This document shows, piece after piece, positions 25,057 to 36,327 of a DNA stretch of 64,000 nucleotides. The notes beneath the pieces are model-generated. The model was not told the DNA's origin. It ran no database searches and was given only the letters and a program-made list of their open reading frames with translations. A program made the translations under genes and the position numbers. The DNA lies in contig WWBZ02000073.1 in NCBI GenBank assembly GCA_011503125.2, forward strand, positions 3,224,001 through 3,288,000. The letters are read 5' to 3'. This DNA is from Botryosphaeria dothidea. Taxonomy: Eukaryota > Ascomycota > Dothideomycetes > Botryosphaeriales > Botryosphaeriaceae. The first letter of the stretch is position 1. Each line of letters starts with the position of its first letter.

Positions 25057-25073
25057 ATCTTCGGCCCGAAGAT
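25057..25073. promoter_or_regulatory. 17-bp palindrome with CGG-C-CCG core, upstream of Gypsy2 ORF3
   Basis: ATCTTCGGCCCGAAGAT is a perfect inverted repeat around a single C. It lies 18 bp inside the LTR and about 64 bp before the ORF3 start. The identical sequence occurs at the same place in Gypsy3 (29532-29548). CGG triplets in inverted array are the classic targets of fungal zinc-cluster proteins; that it works as an operator is my inference. Confidence 0.55.
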
Positions 25074-25136
25074 TCTTCCGCGTTATCTATTTTCTTACGA
25101 ATTCTTCTTAGATTATTTTTTTTCTATAAGTCTATT

Positions 25137-26001
25137 ATATCTAAGCGTAAGCGGAATACTACTAAGGAGCGATAGCGTCTAGTAGATCTAATAGCGTCTA
25201 TCCCGTTACCCGCGGAACGTTCTTATTTTAAGTATAAGCTATATAGCGTAGTTTATAAGATTCTACCGGGTCGCGCTTACTATAGTACTTATCTCGCGAA
25301 GAGTTTTATAATATACGACGCGAAGGGTTTATCGCTTACTAGAGGTAAGTTTTAATTCTTTTCCCCGGTCGCGTGTATTAACCTATATCCTAGCCCGTAG
25401 CCTTCGTCGCGAGTAGGAGAAGTTAAAGGCTAAGGAGGCTAAAGCTTATAAGAAATTCCTTACTTCTCTAGCCGAGCTAGATCGGTTATAAGAAGAGCGG
25501 GACCGTTTATACGCGGAATAGGAGAAGGCTCGTTTAGCTTATAAAGAAAGCTTACGTCGTTAAGAGAAAGAGCTTAGAACTATTACGGCCCGTCTAAAGC
25601 GTTTACGGAATAACTAGCGTTTATTAGAGAAGAGAGGTTTCCGGGCTCTTCTTACTAAGTCCGATAATCTTAACGCGTTATATAAGTATAATCGTCGGGA
25701 GGCGGAGGAGCTACTAGCTACGTTAGCCGAGGATAAGAAATATACTTCTAACCCTAAGAATTCTAAGGGTCCGTCCGTATTAAAATAGCTACGTTACGAG
25801 ACGGTAGGTCTTACTACGCCGTATATAGCTAAGTCCGCCGAGTCTACCGGCGAGCCTATAGCTAATACGAAATCTCCGTACTCTTCTAAGCCTATAAATT
25901 CTACCCGTTTATCTTCCTATCTTAAGAATCTTTCGTCGTTCTTATTTAGGGGCGACCTCGTTTCTATAGAAGGTTAGAGTTTTAAGAGTAGAATTCTATA
26001 A
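25137..26001 (+). pseudogene. Gypsy2 ORF3: antisense intron-containing coiled-coil protein, decayed
   Basis: It lies opposite in strand to gag-pol. Exons 25137-25344 and 25394-26001 with a 49-nt intron (donor GTAAGT at 25345, branch-like TTAAC, acceptor CTAG). The join is phase 1 and puts the N-terminal frame in register with a long charged coiled coil (blocks EKLKAKEAKAYKKFLTSLAE and RLKRLRNN.RLLEKRGFRAL). The start ATG is now ATA. A basic SKRKR follows it. Codons at 25281, 25290 and 25314 read Y-x2-Y-x7-Y-D where Gypsy3 has C-x2-C-x7-C-N, as expected from TGT/TGC to TAT/TAC. About eight in-frame TAG/TAA codons fit RIP of CAG/CAA. The stop is TAA at 25999; the last 56 bp overlap the end of pol. 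The product would be about 271 residues. The function is unknown. Confidence 0.7.
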
Positions 26002-28745
26002 CGAGATCTAGATATATATCGTTCTTAGGTACCTATTAGTTATCCTTATTTCCGTATTCTTCCTATTTAATAAGATATTTAAGCTAATATCCGAATCTTT
26101 TATAGTCTAAGATCTTCTCGACTAGATATTCGTCTTCTTCGGTATCTAGGTTTTCTAGAATTATCTCTTCTAAAGTTTCTAGAATTATAGCGTTTTCTAG
26201 TACTAGCTCGAGTAATACTACGTAAAAGGTAGAATTTATCTATATCGTTATTAGTAATTTAAGTCGATACGTAACGTTTCCGAGTTTTTCTAAGATTTCG
26301 AATAGACCGGTTTTCTTAAAATCTAATTTATCGCTTAGTCGCTTTAATTTAATATTTTTTATAAGGAGGTATACTTTTATCCCCCCTCTTTAGGTTCGGT
26401 ACCGCCTAGTACCGTCTATTATAGTACTTAGATATTATAATTCGTACGTACTTAAGGTCGAGACTAATAGCTTTATATAGTTCTTTTAGTTATTCGGCTT
26501 TAAGAATACCTTGCTAGGCTAATTTTCGACTTAGGATAGCTTCTCTATACGCGTCTAGTTCGAATCTATAGTTAGTAAAGAACGGAGATACGTTAGTTAA
26601 CTCTTATTTAGCGCTATTATAGGCGAACTATACTATAGGTAGCTATATAGCCTAATCGTTCTATAGATAGTTAACGAAATAGCGGAGGTACTATTCGAGA
26701 GTCCGGTTTATCCGTTCTATCTAACCGTCCGTTTACGGATATATAGTTATAGAGAGTTTATTCTTAGCCCCAAGTTAACGTATAAGCGTTTACTAAAATT
26801 TAGAACGTATTAGCTTATCTCTATTCGAAACTAGTTCTTCCGGTATTCCGTAATCCGTAAAGATATATCGGAGGAACGTATAGGCTAACTATTCTATATT
26901 CGATACCTCGAGGTAGAGTAAGAAGTAAGCGTACTTCGTAAGTCTATCGATAAAGACTAGGATCGAGTCGTACTTAACTCCGGTAAGCGAGTCTCTCGAC
27001 TATAGTAGCTTCGTAATAAAGTCTAGCGTAACTAATTACTATAGTCGTTCTAGAACTTCTAGAGGTTATAGTTATTCGTATAAAGCGTATATCGTAGCTT
27101 TACTTCTAATATAAAGGTTATATTACGAGACTATACGCTAGACTATCTTCCGTAACTCTAGAAAGTAGAAGTTTTATATAATTCTTTCGGTTATTCTATC
27201 GATACTCTAATATCTATACGTAGGTACTTTATATATATCCTTAACTAGTACTTCTCGTAGTCTTACCGGAATATAGATTAATTCTTTAAAGAGAAGCGTT
27301 CCTTCCCTATCTTAAGTAATACGCGGGTTATTCTTAAGCGCTAAAAGTTCCTATACGAAGAAGTTCTATACGTATACTTCTCGGATCTTCTAATACTATA
27401 GGTTTAACTCGATACGAAGTATTAGGAAAGACGGTCTAGTAAGGGTAAGCGATCTATCGCTATCTACTACGAATACTATAGAATATAGCTCGATTCGTTC
27501 TTCTATATAGTCTATTCTTCTACTAAGCGCGTTAGCGGCGGCGTTATCTATACCTTTTCTATATATAATCTTAAAATTATAGGAGGCTATTTCTTTAGAC
27601 TAGCGAACCTATCGTCGGTTTAGTTCCTTAGTCGTAGTAAAGCGCGTAAGGTTTTAATAATCGTAGTATACTACTATCTAATAGCTAGCTTCTTTAAGAT
27701 AGTATCTCTATTACTTAAATACTAAGACGATAGCTAAGAGCTTCTTATCGTAAGTATCGTAGTTAAGCTCTACCGGTATAAACTTTCTAGAGTAAAACGC
27801 GATTAGGTACTATCTATCTTAATCGTTAGGCTAGCTAAGATATACTCCGAGGACGAATTCTAACGTATTAGTTTCTACTTCGATAGGTTTATCGGAGTCG
27901 TATATTTCTAGAACCGGTACTTCGTAAAATATTCGTTTAAGCGATTCGAAGGCTTACTACTAATCGTCTCTCTATTTAAAGCTATACTTCTTTCGAGTAA
28001 GTCGCGTTAAAGATTCTATAACCTTTAAGTAGTTCTAAATAAACTTTCGATAGAAGTTCGCGAATCTAAGAAAAGACTAAACTTTCTTAATCGTCTTAGG
28101 TACTAGCTATTCTCTAATAGAATCTAGTTTCGAGTCGTCTATACCGACGTGACCTAGGGTAATAATAAAGCCTAAGAATTCTATCCTTTAAACGTGCTAT
28201 TCGTATTTCTCGGGTATAATAGATAGATTCTTTACCTAGAGAGCTTCTAGAACCTTTCTAATATACTTCTTATAATTCTCGAGGGTCTTTAAAAAGATAA
28301 GGATATCGTCGAGGTAAGCTAAGTAGAAGATATCTAAGTATTCGCGTAGCGTATCGTTAACGAGATTTTAGAAGGTTACTAGCGCGTTAGTAAGCCCGAA
28401 TAGTATAACCGTATACTCGTAGAGTCCTAGCCTCGTTCTAAAGGCTATCTTCTATTCTTTCTCTTCTTTAATTCTAACTAAATAATATCCTTCCCGGAGG
28501 TCTAGCTTCGTAAAGTACTTTACTTTCCCTAACTTATTTTAGAGCTCGTCGATACGCGGGAGCGGATAGCGGTTCTTAATCGTAATATCGTTAAGTTGTC
28601 GGTAGTCGATATAGAGGCGTAATTTACCGTTCTTCTTTAGGATAAAAAGGATTAGATATCCGGCTAATAACGTCGAAGGCCGAATATATCTACGCTCGAG
28701 GTTCTTCTCGATATATTCTCTTAAAGCCTCTATTTTCTTTACTAA
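25946..28745 (-). pseudogene. Gypsy2 pol, 3' part: RT, RNase H, integrase, chromodomain
   Basis: Minus strand. The reverse transcriptase box Y-L-D-D is intact at 28305-28316. RNase H and integrase follow leftwards, and a chromodomain at about 26195-26000 (EYLVEKILDYKRFGY.LKYLI) closes the frame near 25946. Gypsy3 is inserted at 28746, within the reverse transcriptase region. Confidence 0.82.
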
Positions 28746-29513
28746 TGTAACGACGGGCCTCTTCTACTAGGCTTCGGAGTTACCTAGTAGGTTCGGGTAA
28801 CCGAGGGGTTTATCTTAAATAATAAGAGAAGGGTAAAGGATAGGAATGACGGGTAGAAATTACGTAATAAGTGAGTACATAGTGTGCGAAAGGCTCGTTA
28901 CCTCTAATAGGGTTATATTAGAACTTTAAGTTAACTACTAAGGTTAAAGTACTATCTAATAAGTGTAGTTATATATAAGTAGGAAAGCTATGACAATCTG
29001 GTATGGTATTTAGATCTTTTCTAATCTAGTGGGTGTTAGATTAGTAGAGATCCAAAGGTGGGTCTTAGATTAGTCCTGATCTAAGGTGGGTCCTTACGTG
29101 ATACGGGCGCTTAGACTTCTCTCCCGGATCCCGTTTTCTAATCTTGTAAACGGACGCGATAACCACCTTTCTCTTAACCGCTCCCTGTGCCTCTTATCGG
29201 TTTCCCGGATTCTACTAGCCTAACCGTTTAGCGTTACCGACGGCCCTTAGTTGCGTTGTTCCCCTACGGGTTCTCTAACTTATCGGTGCTTCGCTAGTTT
29301 CCTTATGCCTTATAGGCTTTTCTCCCGTACGGGCCTTAGTCTTAGTAACTAATTCTTTAAGCGCCGACTCCCTTAGGGCTGACCTTTCCGTGCGGGATCT
29401 CTTATAGTACGGCTCTGCTAGCCGTGCGGGAACTTAGTCCCTGCGGTATTTTCTCCCGTGCGGGTTTCCTGCCCTTAGGGTACTAAAGTCCGTATGGCCT
29501 AGGGTTCGTAATA
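28746..29513 (-). repeat. Gypsy3 3' LTR (left copy, 768 bp)
   Basis: On the plus strand it starts TGTAACGACGGG and ends GGTTCGTAATA. It keeps many TpG/CpA sites (for example GTGAGTACATAGTGTGCG) that are TpA in the right LTR. GC-rich stretches with CCCGTGCGGG-like inverted motifs lie near 29330-29470. Confidence 0.93.
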
Positions 29514-29531
29514 CTACCCCCCTCCTTAAGG

Positions 29532-29548
29532 ATCTTCGGCCCGAAGAT
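29532..29548. promoter_or_regulatory. 17-bp palindrome with CGG-C-CCG core, upstream of Gypsy3 ORF3
   Basis: The same ATCTTCGGCCCGAAGAT as in Gypsy2, 19 bp inside the LTR and 80 bp before the ORF3 ATG. It is the longest stretch of perfect identity I noticed between the two families in this leader. It contains no CpA or TpG, so RIP could not have altered it easily; conservation is therefore only partial evidence of function. Confidence 0.55.
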
Positions 29549-29627
29549 TTATTTATACGCTTATATCTTGGGCTTCCTTATTCTCTTCTTCGCTTCCTTT
29601 TTCTTTCCTTCTATAAGTTCTCCTACT

Positions 29628-30392
29628 ATGCTATTCGAGTCTCGCAAGCGCAAGCGTGATGGTTAGCGTGCTGAGCGCGTGGATTTAGGTGACGAGATTG
29701 ATCTTTTTGGCGAGGATATGCCCCTTCCTTATTCTTCTTATTTATTGCTAAATTTTAGTAAAGAGGAGGATAATCCGTCGTTTGTCGTTTATCGTATAGA
29801 TAAGTCCTATTCGCGTTGTGGAGAGTGTGCTCGTAAGGGGAAGTCGGCCTGTAATGCTACTGGCCTAGATCATTCGGATTATATACTTCTTTCTTTGTTT
29901 TCTTGTTGGCTGCTAACTTTCTTAGTTCTTCGTGTGCGACGAGCTCTTAATAAAGCCGAGTAGGATGAAGTAGAGGCTCTAAGGGCCGCTTAGGCTGCGA
30001 TGGCGCGTCTAGACCGGGCGAGGAAGCAGAAGGATCTTTTAAAGAAGCGCGGGAGCCTAATAATTGCGAAGAAGGCCTCGACTGTGGAGGAGCTGGAGGA
30101 GTTAGATCGCCTAGAGACTGCTCGTGAGGCTGGGGACTCTGCTGACCCTAAAAATGCCGGAGAGGAGCGGTTACTAAAGCGTTTACGTGGCGAGCCCTTA
30201 GCTAATAACGCTGTGGGTCTGTTCTAGTCTGTCGGTTCTCCTAGCGCTGGTTCTGATGCTGCGCCACCCGAGAGTTCCGAGCTAGTAAATTAGGCGCGGC
30301 AGCCTCTGTCTCCTGGTTTTAATTTTAGGCCCTTCTTAAATAACGCGTCGGCGGTATAGGTCGATCTAGGTTTCGGCGATGGAACTTATTAA
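29628..30392 (+). pseudogene. Gypsy3 ORF3: antisense Cys-cluster plus coiled-coil protein, lightly decayed
   Basis: Opposite strand to gag-pol. The ATG at 29628 opens MLFESRKRKRDG, a basic, NLS-like start. A cluster C-x2-C-x7-C (CGECARKGKSAC, codons at 29817, 29826, 29850) resembles half of a fungal Zn2Cys6 motif with one extra residue. A 45-nt pyrimidine-rich intron (29881-29925) has branch GCTAAC and acceptor TTAG; its donor reads ATATAC, one TpG-to-TpA change from GTATAC. Exon 2 gives a coiled coil (ARLDRARKQKDLLKKRGS, then TVEELEELDRLETA). Five TAG codons (29664, 29961, 29991, 30225, 30291) plus one at 30357 interrupt it; the natural stop is TAA at 30390. The product would be about 239 residues. 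It overlaps the pol end by 68 bp, tail to tail. I recall similar hypothetical proteins scattered in ascomycete genomes but cannot check. The function is unknown. Confidence 0.75.
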
Positions 30393-33300
30393 TAAGTTCT
30401 TAACAGTCGTATAGTTCTAGGGGTTCCCAGGTGTTGTCCTAGTCTCCTTCCTATTTTAGGAGATATCTAAACTAACCGTCGACGTAGCCGCTATCGAGGA
30501 CCTATTCTACGTTCTAGTCTCTATTTTCGTCGGCGTCGGGGTTTTCCGGTATTATTTCCTCGGTTTAGCGAATAGGTGTAGCGTTTCTTGGTGCCGGTTC
30601 GAGTAAAGAGATGTGGAAAACTAGGTGTATCCGCATGGTTTCTGGCAATTTGAGGCGGAAGTTAACCTTTCTAATCTGTTCTTTAATTTTAAAGGGGCCG
30701 ACTTTCTTAAAGTCCAATTTTCTGCTTGGTCGGTCTCCTTATTTTCTCCTGAAATTTTTGCTAAGGAGGTAGACTTTATCCCTCTTCTTAAGCTTCGGTG
30801 CCTCCTAGTGCCGCCTATTATAGTATCGTTCTATTATTATAGATACGTACTCGACGTCGAGGTGTAGTTGTTCGTGGAGAGCTTTTAGCTGATCTGCTTT
30901 AAGGATTCCTTTCTGGGCTAGAGATTCGCTTAGGATTAGCTCTTTATAGGCTATAGGTTCGAATCCGTAATTGGCGTAGAACGGTAATTCTTAAGTAGCT
31001 AACGCTTTTAAACTATTATAGGCGAACTAGGCGAGAGGTAGTAGTTCTATCTAGTTATTCTACGTGTAGTTAAGATAGCAGCGCAGGTATTGCTCGAGCG
31101 TCTAGTTTATTCGTTCTGTCTATCCGTCTATTTGTAGATATGCCGTAGTAGAGAGCTTGTGCTTAGATCTAAGCTAACGGGTAAGAGTTTACTAGAATCG
31201 GGATATAAATAACCGATCTCTATCTAATACGAGCTCGTCCGGTAACCCGTAGTTGCCGAGGATTATCCTAAGGAATGTATAGGCTAGTTCTTCCGCGTTT
31301 GCCGACTTAAGGTATAGTAGGTAGTATACGTACTTGGAGAGCCTATCGACGATAACTAGGATCGAGTCGTACTTTACCTTAGTAAGGGACTCTTCTAACT
31401 CTAGTAGGTCCGTAATAAAGTCGAGCGAGATTAATTGCTAGGGTCGTTCCGGGGCTAATAGTAATTAGAGCAGCCTATAGGGCGAGTGCCTCGAGGCCTT
31501 GCTTCGAATATAGAGGTTATACTACGAGACTACCCGTTAGACTATCTTTCTAAGCCCTAGGAAGTAGAAGCTCCTAGTAATCCGCTTAATCGTCTTGTCG
31601 ATTCCTTAATAACCGTGTGCTAGTGCTTCGTGTATATCTTTAACGAGTTCTTCCCGAAGTCTAGCCGGGACGTAGACTAATCCTAAGAATAGGATAGTGC
31701 CGTCTGCGTCCTTAGATAGCCGAGGATCGTTTTCTAGATTCCCGAATTCCTAAATCGTAGAGTCGTCTTCGTATGCCTCTCTAATTTTTCTAGTCTAGTC
31801 GTTCTATTCGAGGCGTATCGCTGGCGCTAGTGTTTTAACCGGAATAAGCGATTCGTCGAGTCCTTCTTAGAGCTATGATTATTCTATACTATAAATAGTA
31901 GCGAGCGTCTTTGGGAGTATAAAGCTGCCGTCTTTCTGCTCTGCTAGGATTACTAGCTAAGGTCCTTGCTTTCCTTCTATATAGTCTAGTCGTCTACTTA
32001 GCGCGTCTACGCGTGCGTTTTCCGATCCCTTTCTATAGGTAATCTTAAAGTCGTAGGAGGCTAGTTCTTCTACCTACCTAACTTGTCGACGGTTTAACTT
32101 CTTCGTTATAGTAAAGTAAGTAAGGTTTTTATAGTCGCAATAGACTATAACCCGGTGTTTTACTCCTTCGAGGTAGTGTCTCTATTCTTTAAAGGCGGTT
32201 ACGATAGCTAATAGTTCCTTATCGTAGATATTATAGTTGCGCTCTAGTAGAGACATTTTGCGCGAGTAGTAGGCAATAGGGTAGAGCCTACCCTACTCGT
32301 CGGGTTAGCTTAGAGTCGCGCCGATAGCGTAGTCCGAAGCGTCGGTTTCTACCGTGATTGGTAGTTTAGGGTTATAAATACCTAGGACCGGCGCTTCTAT
32401 AAATATTCGCTTAAGCGAGTCGAAGGCGATTTACTATCTTTCTCCCTAATAAAACCCGTGCTTCTTTTTTATTAGGTCTAAAAGTAGCGCTAACACCTTT
32501 ACGTAGTTTAGGATAAACTTTCGGTAAAAGTTGGTAAATCCTAGAAAGGATTATACGTCCTTTACTAACGTGGGTGCGGGCTATTTCCTAATCGCATCGA
32601 GCTTTTTATCGTCTATACTAATGTGTCTAGGAGTAATAATAAATCCGAGGAATTCTATTTTCTGTGTGTACTATTCGCATTTCTCCGGTGCGATCTAGAG
32701 ATCTCGTTCTTCGAGTGCCTTAAGGACCTTATAGATGTGCTCGGTATACTCCTCGAGCGTGTCTAAGTAGATAATAATATCGTCTAGGTAGGCCGTGTAA
32801 AACACGTCTAGATACGGGCGTAAGGTGTCGTTAACTAGGCTCTAGAACGTGCCCGGGGCGTTGGTAAGCCTAAAAGGCATGACTGTGTACTCGAAGTGCC
32901 CTAGGCGTGTTCTAAATACGGTTTTCTATTCTTCTCCTTCTTTTATGCGAACTAGGTAATATCCTTCTCTGAGGTCGAACTTCGTAAAGTACTTTACGGT
33001 TCGGAACTTATCCTGTAGTTCGTCTATTCTTAGGAGCGGGTACCGATTCTTAATCGTAATGTCGTTTAGCTGACGGTAGTCTACGCAGAGTCGTAGTTTA
33101 CTATTCTTTTTTAGGACGAATAGGATAGGATAGCCAGCTGGTAATAATGACGGCCGTATATATTCTCGTTCTAAGTTCTTGTCGATATATTCCCTTAGAG
33201 CCTCGAGTTCCTTCTCTAATAGAGAGTAGATAGGCTTAAACGCGGGCTGCGCTCCTAGTATAAGGGGAATTTCGTAATTCTAAGGTTTGTACTCTAGTAG

Positions 33301-34500
33301 TTATCCTTTGCCTCTTTCCTAGAAGATTCGTAAGTATTTCTAGAACTCTTAAGGTACCGTTTCTAATTCTAGTATTAGTGCTAATTTATTAATGTTAGGC
33401 CTTACAATGCCGCCGAGTTCCCTATATATTTTCTCGCTTATCGTACTGCCTGCAAGTATAGGTTTTCCCCTTATTAGGCGACCGTAATGCTTCTAATTAG
33501 TCCTCTAGGGGCAGTCTCCTCCGACTAGCTTTAGGATGTTATTATTCTCCGGGTAGAGGCCCCGTCTTATTCGTGCTATAATTTTCTACTCGATTTCCCT
33601 ACTTGGCTTTAGGTAGAGCGTATATACTCCTTTTCCCCGGCGTCTTATACGTTAGACTGCTACGTAGGAGATTTCTTTAACGTCTACGGGGTCGTTGCGA
33701 CTCTAGCGGCTCTAGCGTTCCTAGCTCTAGTTTTCTAACTTCTAGCTCTAGCTCTAGCTACTCTTATCCGTAGGTATTCTTCTAGCGGTGGCTAGGTGTT
33801 TAGCGTATTCCTTGTTCGGAAAGGCAACGGTTCTTTCTTTCTATTTAATGTAAGGTTCGTGGGCTTTAAACCACGGAATTCCTAGGATAATGTTATGCCC
33901 TGGTATAGAGGTCACGTCTAATGTGATCTTCTCTATATATTTCCCGATAGTAAGCTTTACGGGTTCGGTCTCGACCCGTATCTATCTCTTATCGTAGGAG
34001 GAGGCCGATCCGTCTACCGTTCGTAGCGGGTATAGTCGGTTCTTTCTTATTAGGCTAATATTACTTTTAGTAGCGAAGGTATAGCTAATAAAGTTACCCT
34101 CTGCTCCGCTGTTAAGTATTACGATTACGGCTCTTCCGTAGATAGTTACTAGTATCCTAAGTACTTTTCCTAAAGCGTATATACCGTTCGATATACGTAA
34201 AACCTAATTAAGGGACCTAGGTTGCGGCCTCTATAAATGTCCTATATTTATAGGGCCGTCTAGTTTTTTAACGATATATAGCGTAGGTCCCTAGGTGCGT
34301 TATAGATCCTATAGGTAGCCGGCGCTACGGGCTAAATATCTTCGTTAGCGGGGAAGACGTAGGATACCCGTGCTTTTATTAGTTCTTAGCTAACGTATTC
34401 GTTCTATTCCTCTAAGGAGAAGGTAGCGTTCTTCTACTAAGTCTACTAGCCGCGCCGAATACGGCGTCTCTAGTAAATCTAATTTTCCTTAACCCGGTAC
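30325..34500 (-). pseudogene. Gypsy3 pol: protease-RT-RNase H-integrase-chromodomain, decayed
   Basis: Seen on the minus strand: the aspartic protease active site near 34105-34115 reads N-S-G-A (the Asp codon is now AAC at 34111-34113); RT box Y-L-D-D intact at 32779-32790; RNase H near 32300-32370 (ETDASDYAIGATLS); integrase zinc-binding segment with AHGYQGIDKTIKRITRSFYF (about 31480-31540) and core near 31330-31400; chromodomain at about 30560-30370 (NVE.VLDSGYVDG.FRYLLK); stop near 30325. Gaps are TAG/TAA from CAG, CAA or TGG. The catalytic losses agree with RIP, not with selection. Confidence 0.9.
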
Positions 34501-35229
34501 TAGAAGATCGGCATATTATACCTACTCTAGGGAACCTAGTGTAGCGTGTTCTTATACCGTGTTGCGGTCCCGTAGCGATAGAGTGTCCGTACTATGTTTC
34601 GTAGGTATTGCCTGTCTTCCTCCTATTAGGCGCCGCGAGCTTTATCTCGTAGCTAGGCGGCTATTTCTTCGGCTATATAGATAGGGGCTTCTCTCTAGGG
34701 GTACTATTAGTTATCTTAGTAGAATCGGGAACTAAGCTTCCCGTTATTTATCTAGTATTACTGCGTAGGAAGATTTATCCTCGGCGCCGGCGTCTAGGTA
34801 ATTATAGGCGTTAGGCTAGGCTCTGCGCGTCTTGTGTCTCCGTATTAGCTTAGGTGTTCTATAATTCGCGAGAGCATGGCTTAGTCCTGCTATTATTCGG
34901 TGCTTCCTACCTCGCTAGATTCTAGAGTACTATTATAGAGCTCGCCCGTGTCGCTATTAACTAGCTCGTCGTTATACGGGAGGTTATCGATTAGGTCGTC
35001 GATTTCTAACACTTCCTCGTTACGAGTTACTAGGTTTAGTTATCGGGGCTTAGAAGGGTACTATCTAGTAGCGTTCTTATCGCTCTTATAGGTTTGGCAG
35101 CTATCGTTAAAGTAGGCAGTCCAGCTAAGTGCTGCGTAATTAACTTCTCTACTTATTATAGACGCCGAGCGAGGCTCTTCTTCGTCTTACGCGGTTGTTT
35201 CGGCGGCCGCAGCGGTCTTGCTTTTTCTA

Positions 35230-36107
35230 TTTCTTTGTAAATAGCGGTGTCCGGATTCCTATTTAGCGGTATAGCGAGTGTATAGTCCCTTGCTATAGAG
35301 GTCCTTTTCTTCTTAGGTCTATTAGCGTCGACCTCGCTTCCCTTTTTTACCTTATTCTCCCTTTTCGGCGGCGTCGAGTTCTATAGCGTCGCCTCCTTCT
35401 TAGGTGTGGCGAGGGCGCCTTAATTCGGACGTATTAGTATAATACCCTTTTTTATCGAACTATCTCTCTAAGCGACGCTTGTCTATAAGTACGGCTAGCT
35501 TAATTATATCGTTAAGAGTCTCCGGTTCTTCGTAGTAGGTTATAGCTTCCTTAATTTCGTCCTTTAGTCCTTAGTAGTAGAAAGTACGTAGGGTAAGGTC
35601 GGAGTGTCCTTTAGCGGTGTAGGCTGCGTCTTAGAACCTAGCGGTGTAGTCCTAGACTATTTCCTTTTGTTTAAGGCTTATAAGGGTACGTATGGCTAAG
35701 CGAGTTTCGTCGATACCGCTAAAGGCTCCCTTAAGTTGCTTCGTAAAGTTACGGTAGTCGCTAAAGACGATCGTAGTAGTCTCGGACCATAGGTACTAGG
35801 GCTTTTCTTAATATTCGCGCTTAAAGGGGCGGAACTACTGCTTAGCCGATCCCCTAAGGTAGGTACTTGCGTATAGGACTTAGTCGGCGGGGCTAGCGAA
35901 GTCGCCTCGGGTGAAGTAGATATAGTCGTCTAACTATATAATAAAAGCTTAGGTCTTTTTTCGGTCGCCGTAGTAGAGGTCGGGCTTAGGGACCTTAACC
36001 TTAGTTGCTAGCGGTAGGCGAGGGACCTAGTTAAGCTAGTTGCGTAGGACTACGTTTTCGTTACGGAGCTCTAAGATTATATTAAGGAGTTGCTCGTTGG
36101 TGGGCAT
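35230..36107 (-). pseudogene. Gypsy3 gag, decayed
   Basis: The ATG at 36107 (minus) opens MPTNEQLLNIILELRNENVV. Further blocks are FSDYRNFTKQLKGAFSGIDE (near 35745) and a degraded zinc knuckle near 35240-35280 with Cys-to-Tyr changes before ESGHRYLQR. Roughly ten TAG codons interrupt it. It packages genomic RNA into particles. The C-terminal limit is approximate and some residues may belong to pol. Confidence 0.78.
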
Positions 36108-36327
36108 GGCCGGGGCTTAATTTCCGGTCTGCGTGTCCTATTATTATGCTTATTATAGCTGCTATTGCGGACTAGGCGCTTAAGGCGCTTCCGGAGCTAG
36201 TCCGTTACTTTATACGTCCGCTATACTAGCCGTAGACATTATAATTAGTAGTGTGGGATAATACTACCTTATACTTAAGTGTCCCTATCTTCGGAACTAC
36301 CCTCCCTTACAAGGATAGTAGTTAAAG

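Noticed and set aside
29330..29470. Repeated CCCGTGCGGG-like inverted motifs in the Gypsy3 LTR as terminators or protein sites
   Set aside because: They are intriguing but too short and too scattered to separate from GC-rich LTR sequence without other copies to compare.
30625..30867. 80-residue plus-strand ORF
   Set aside because: It is a shadow of the Gypsy3 integrase coding strand, with no intron signals, Cys motif or counterpart in Gypsy2.
30956..30967. GGTTCGAATCCG, like a tRNA B box
   Set aside because: It lies within Gypsy3 integrase coding sequence. No A box, acceptor stem or anticodon arm is found upstream at the proper distance.
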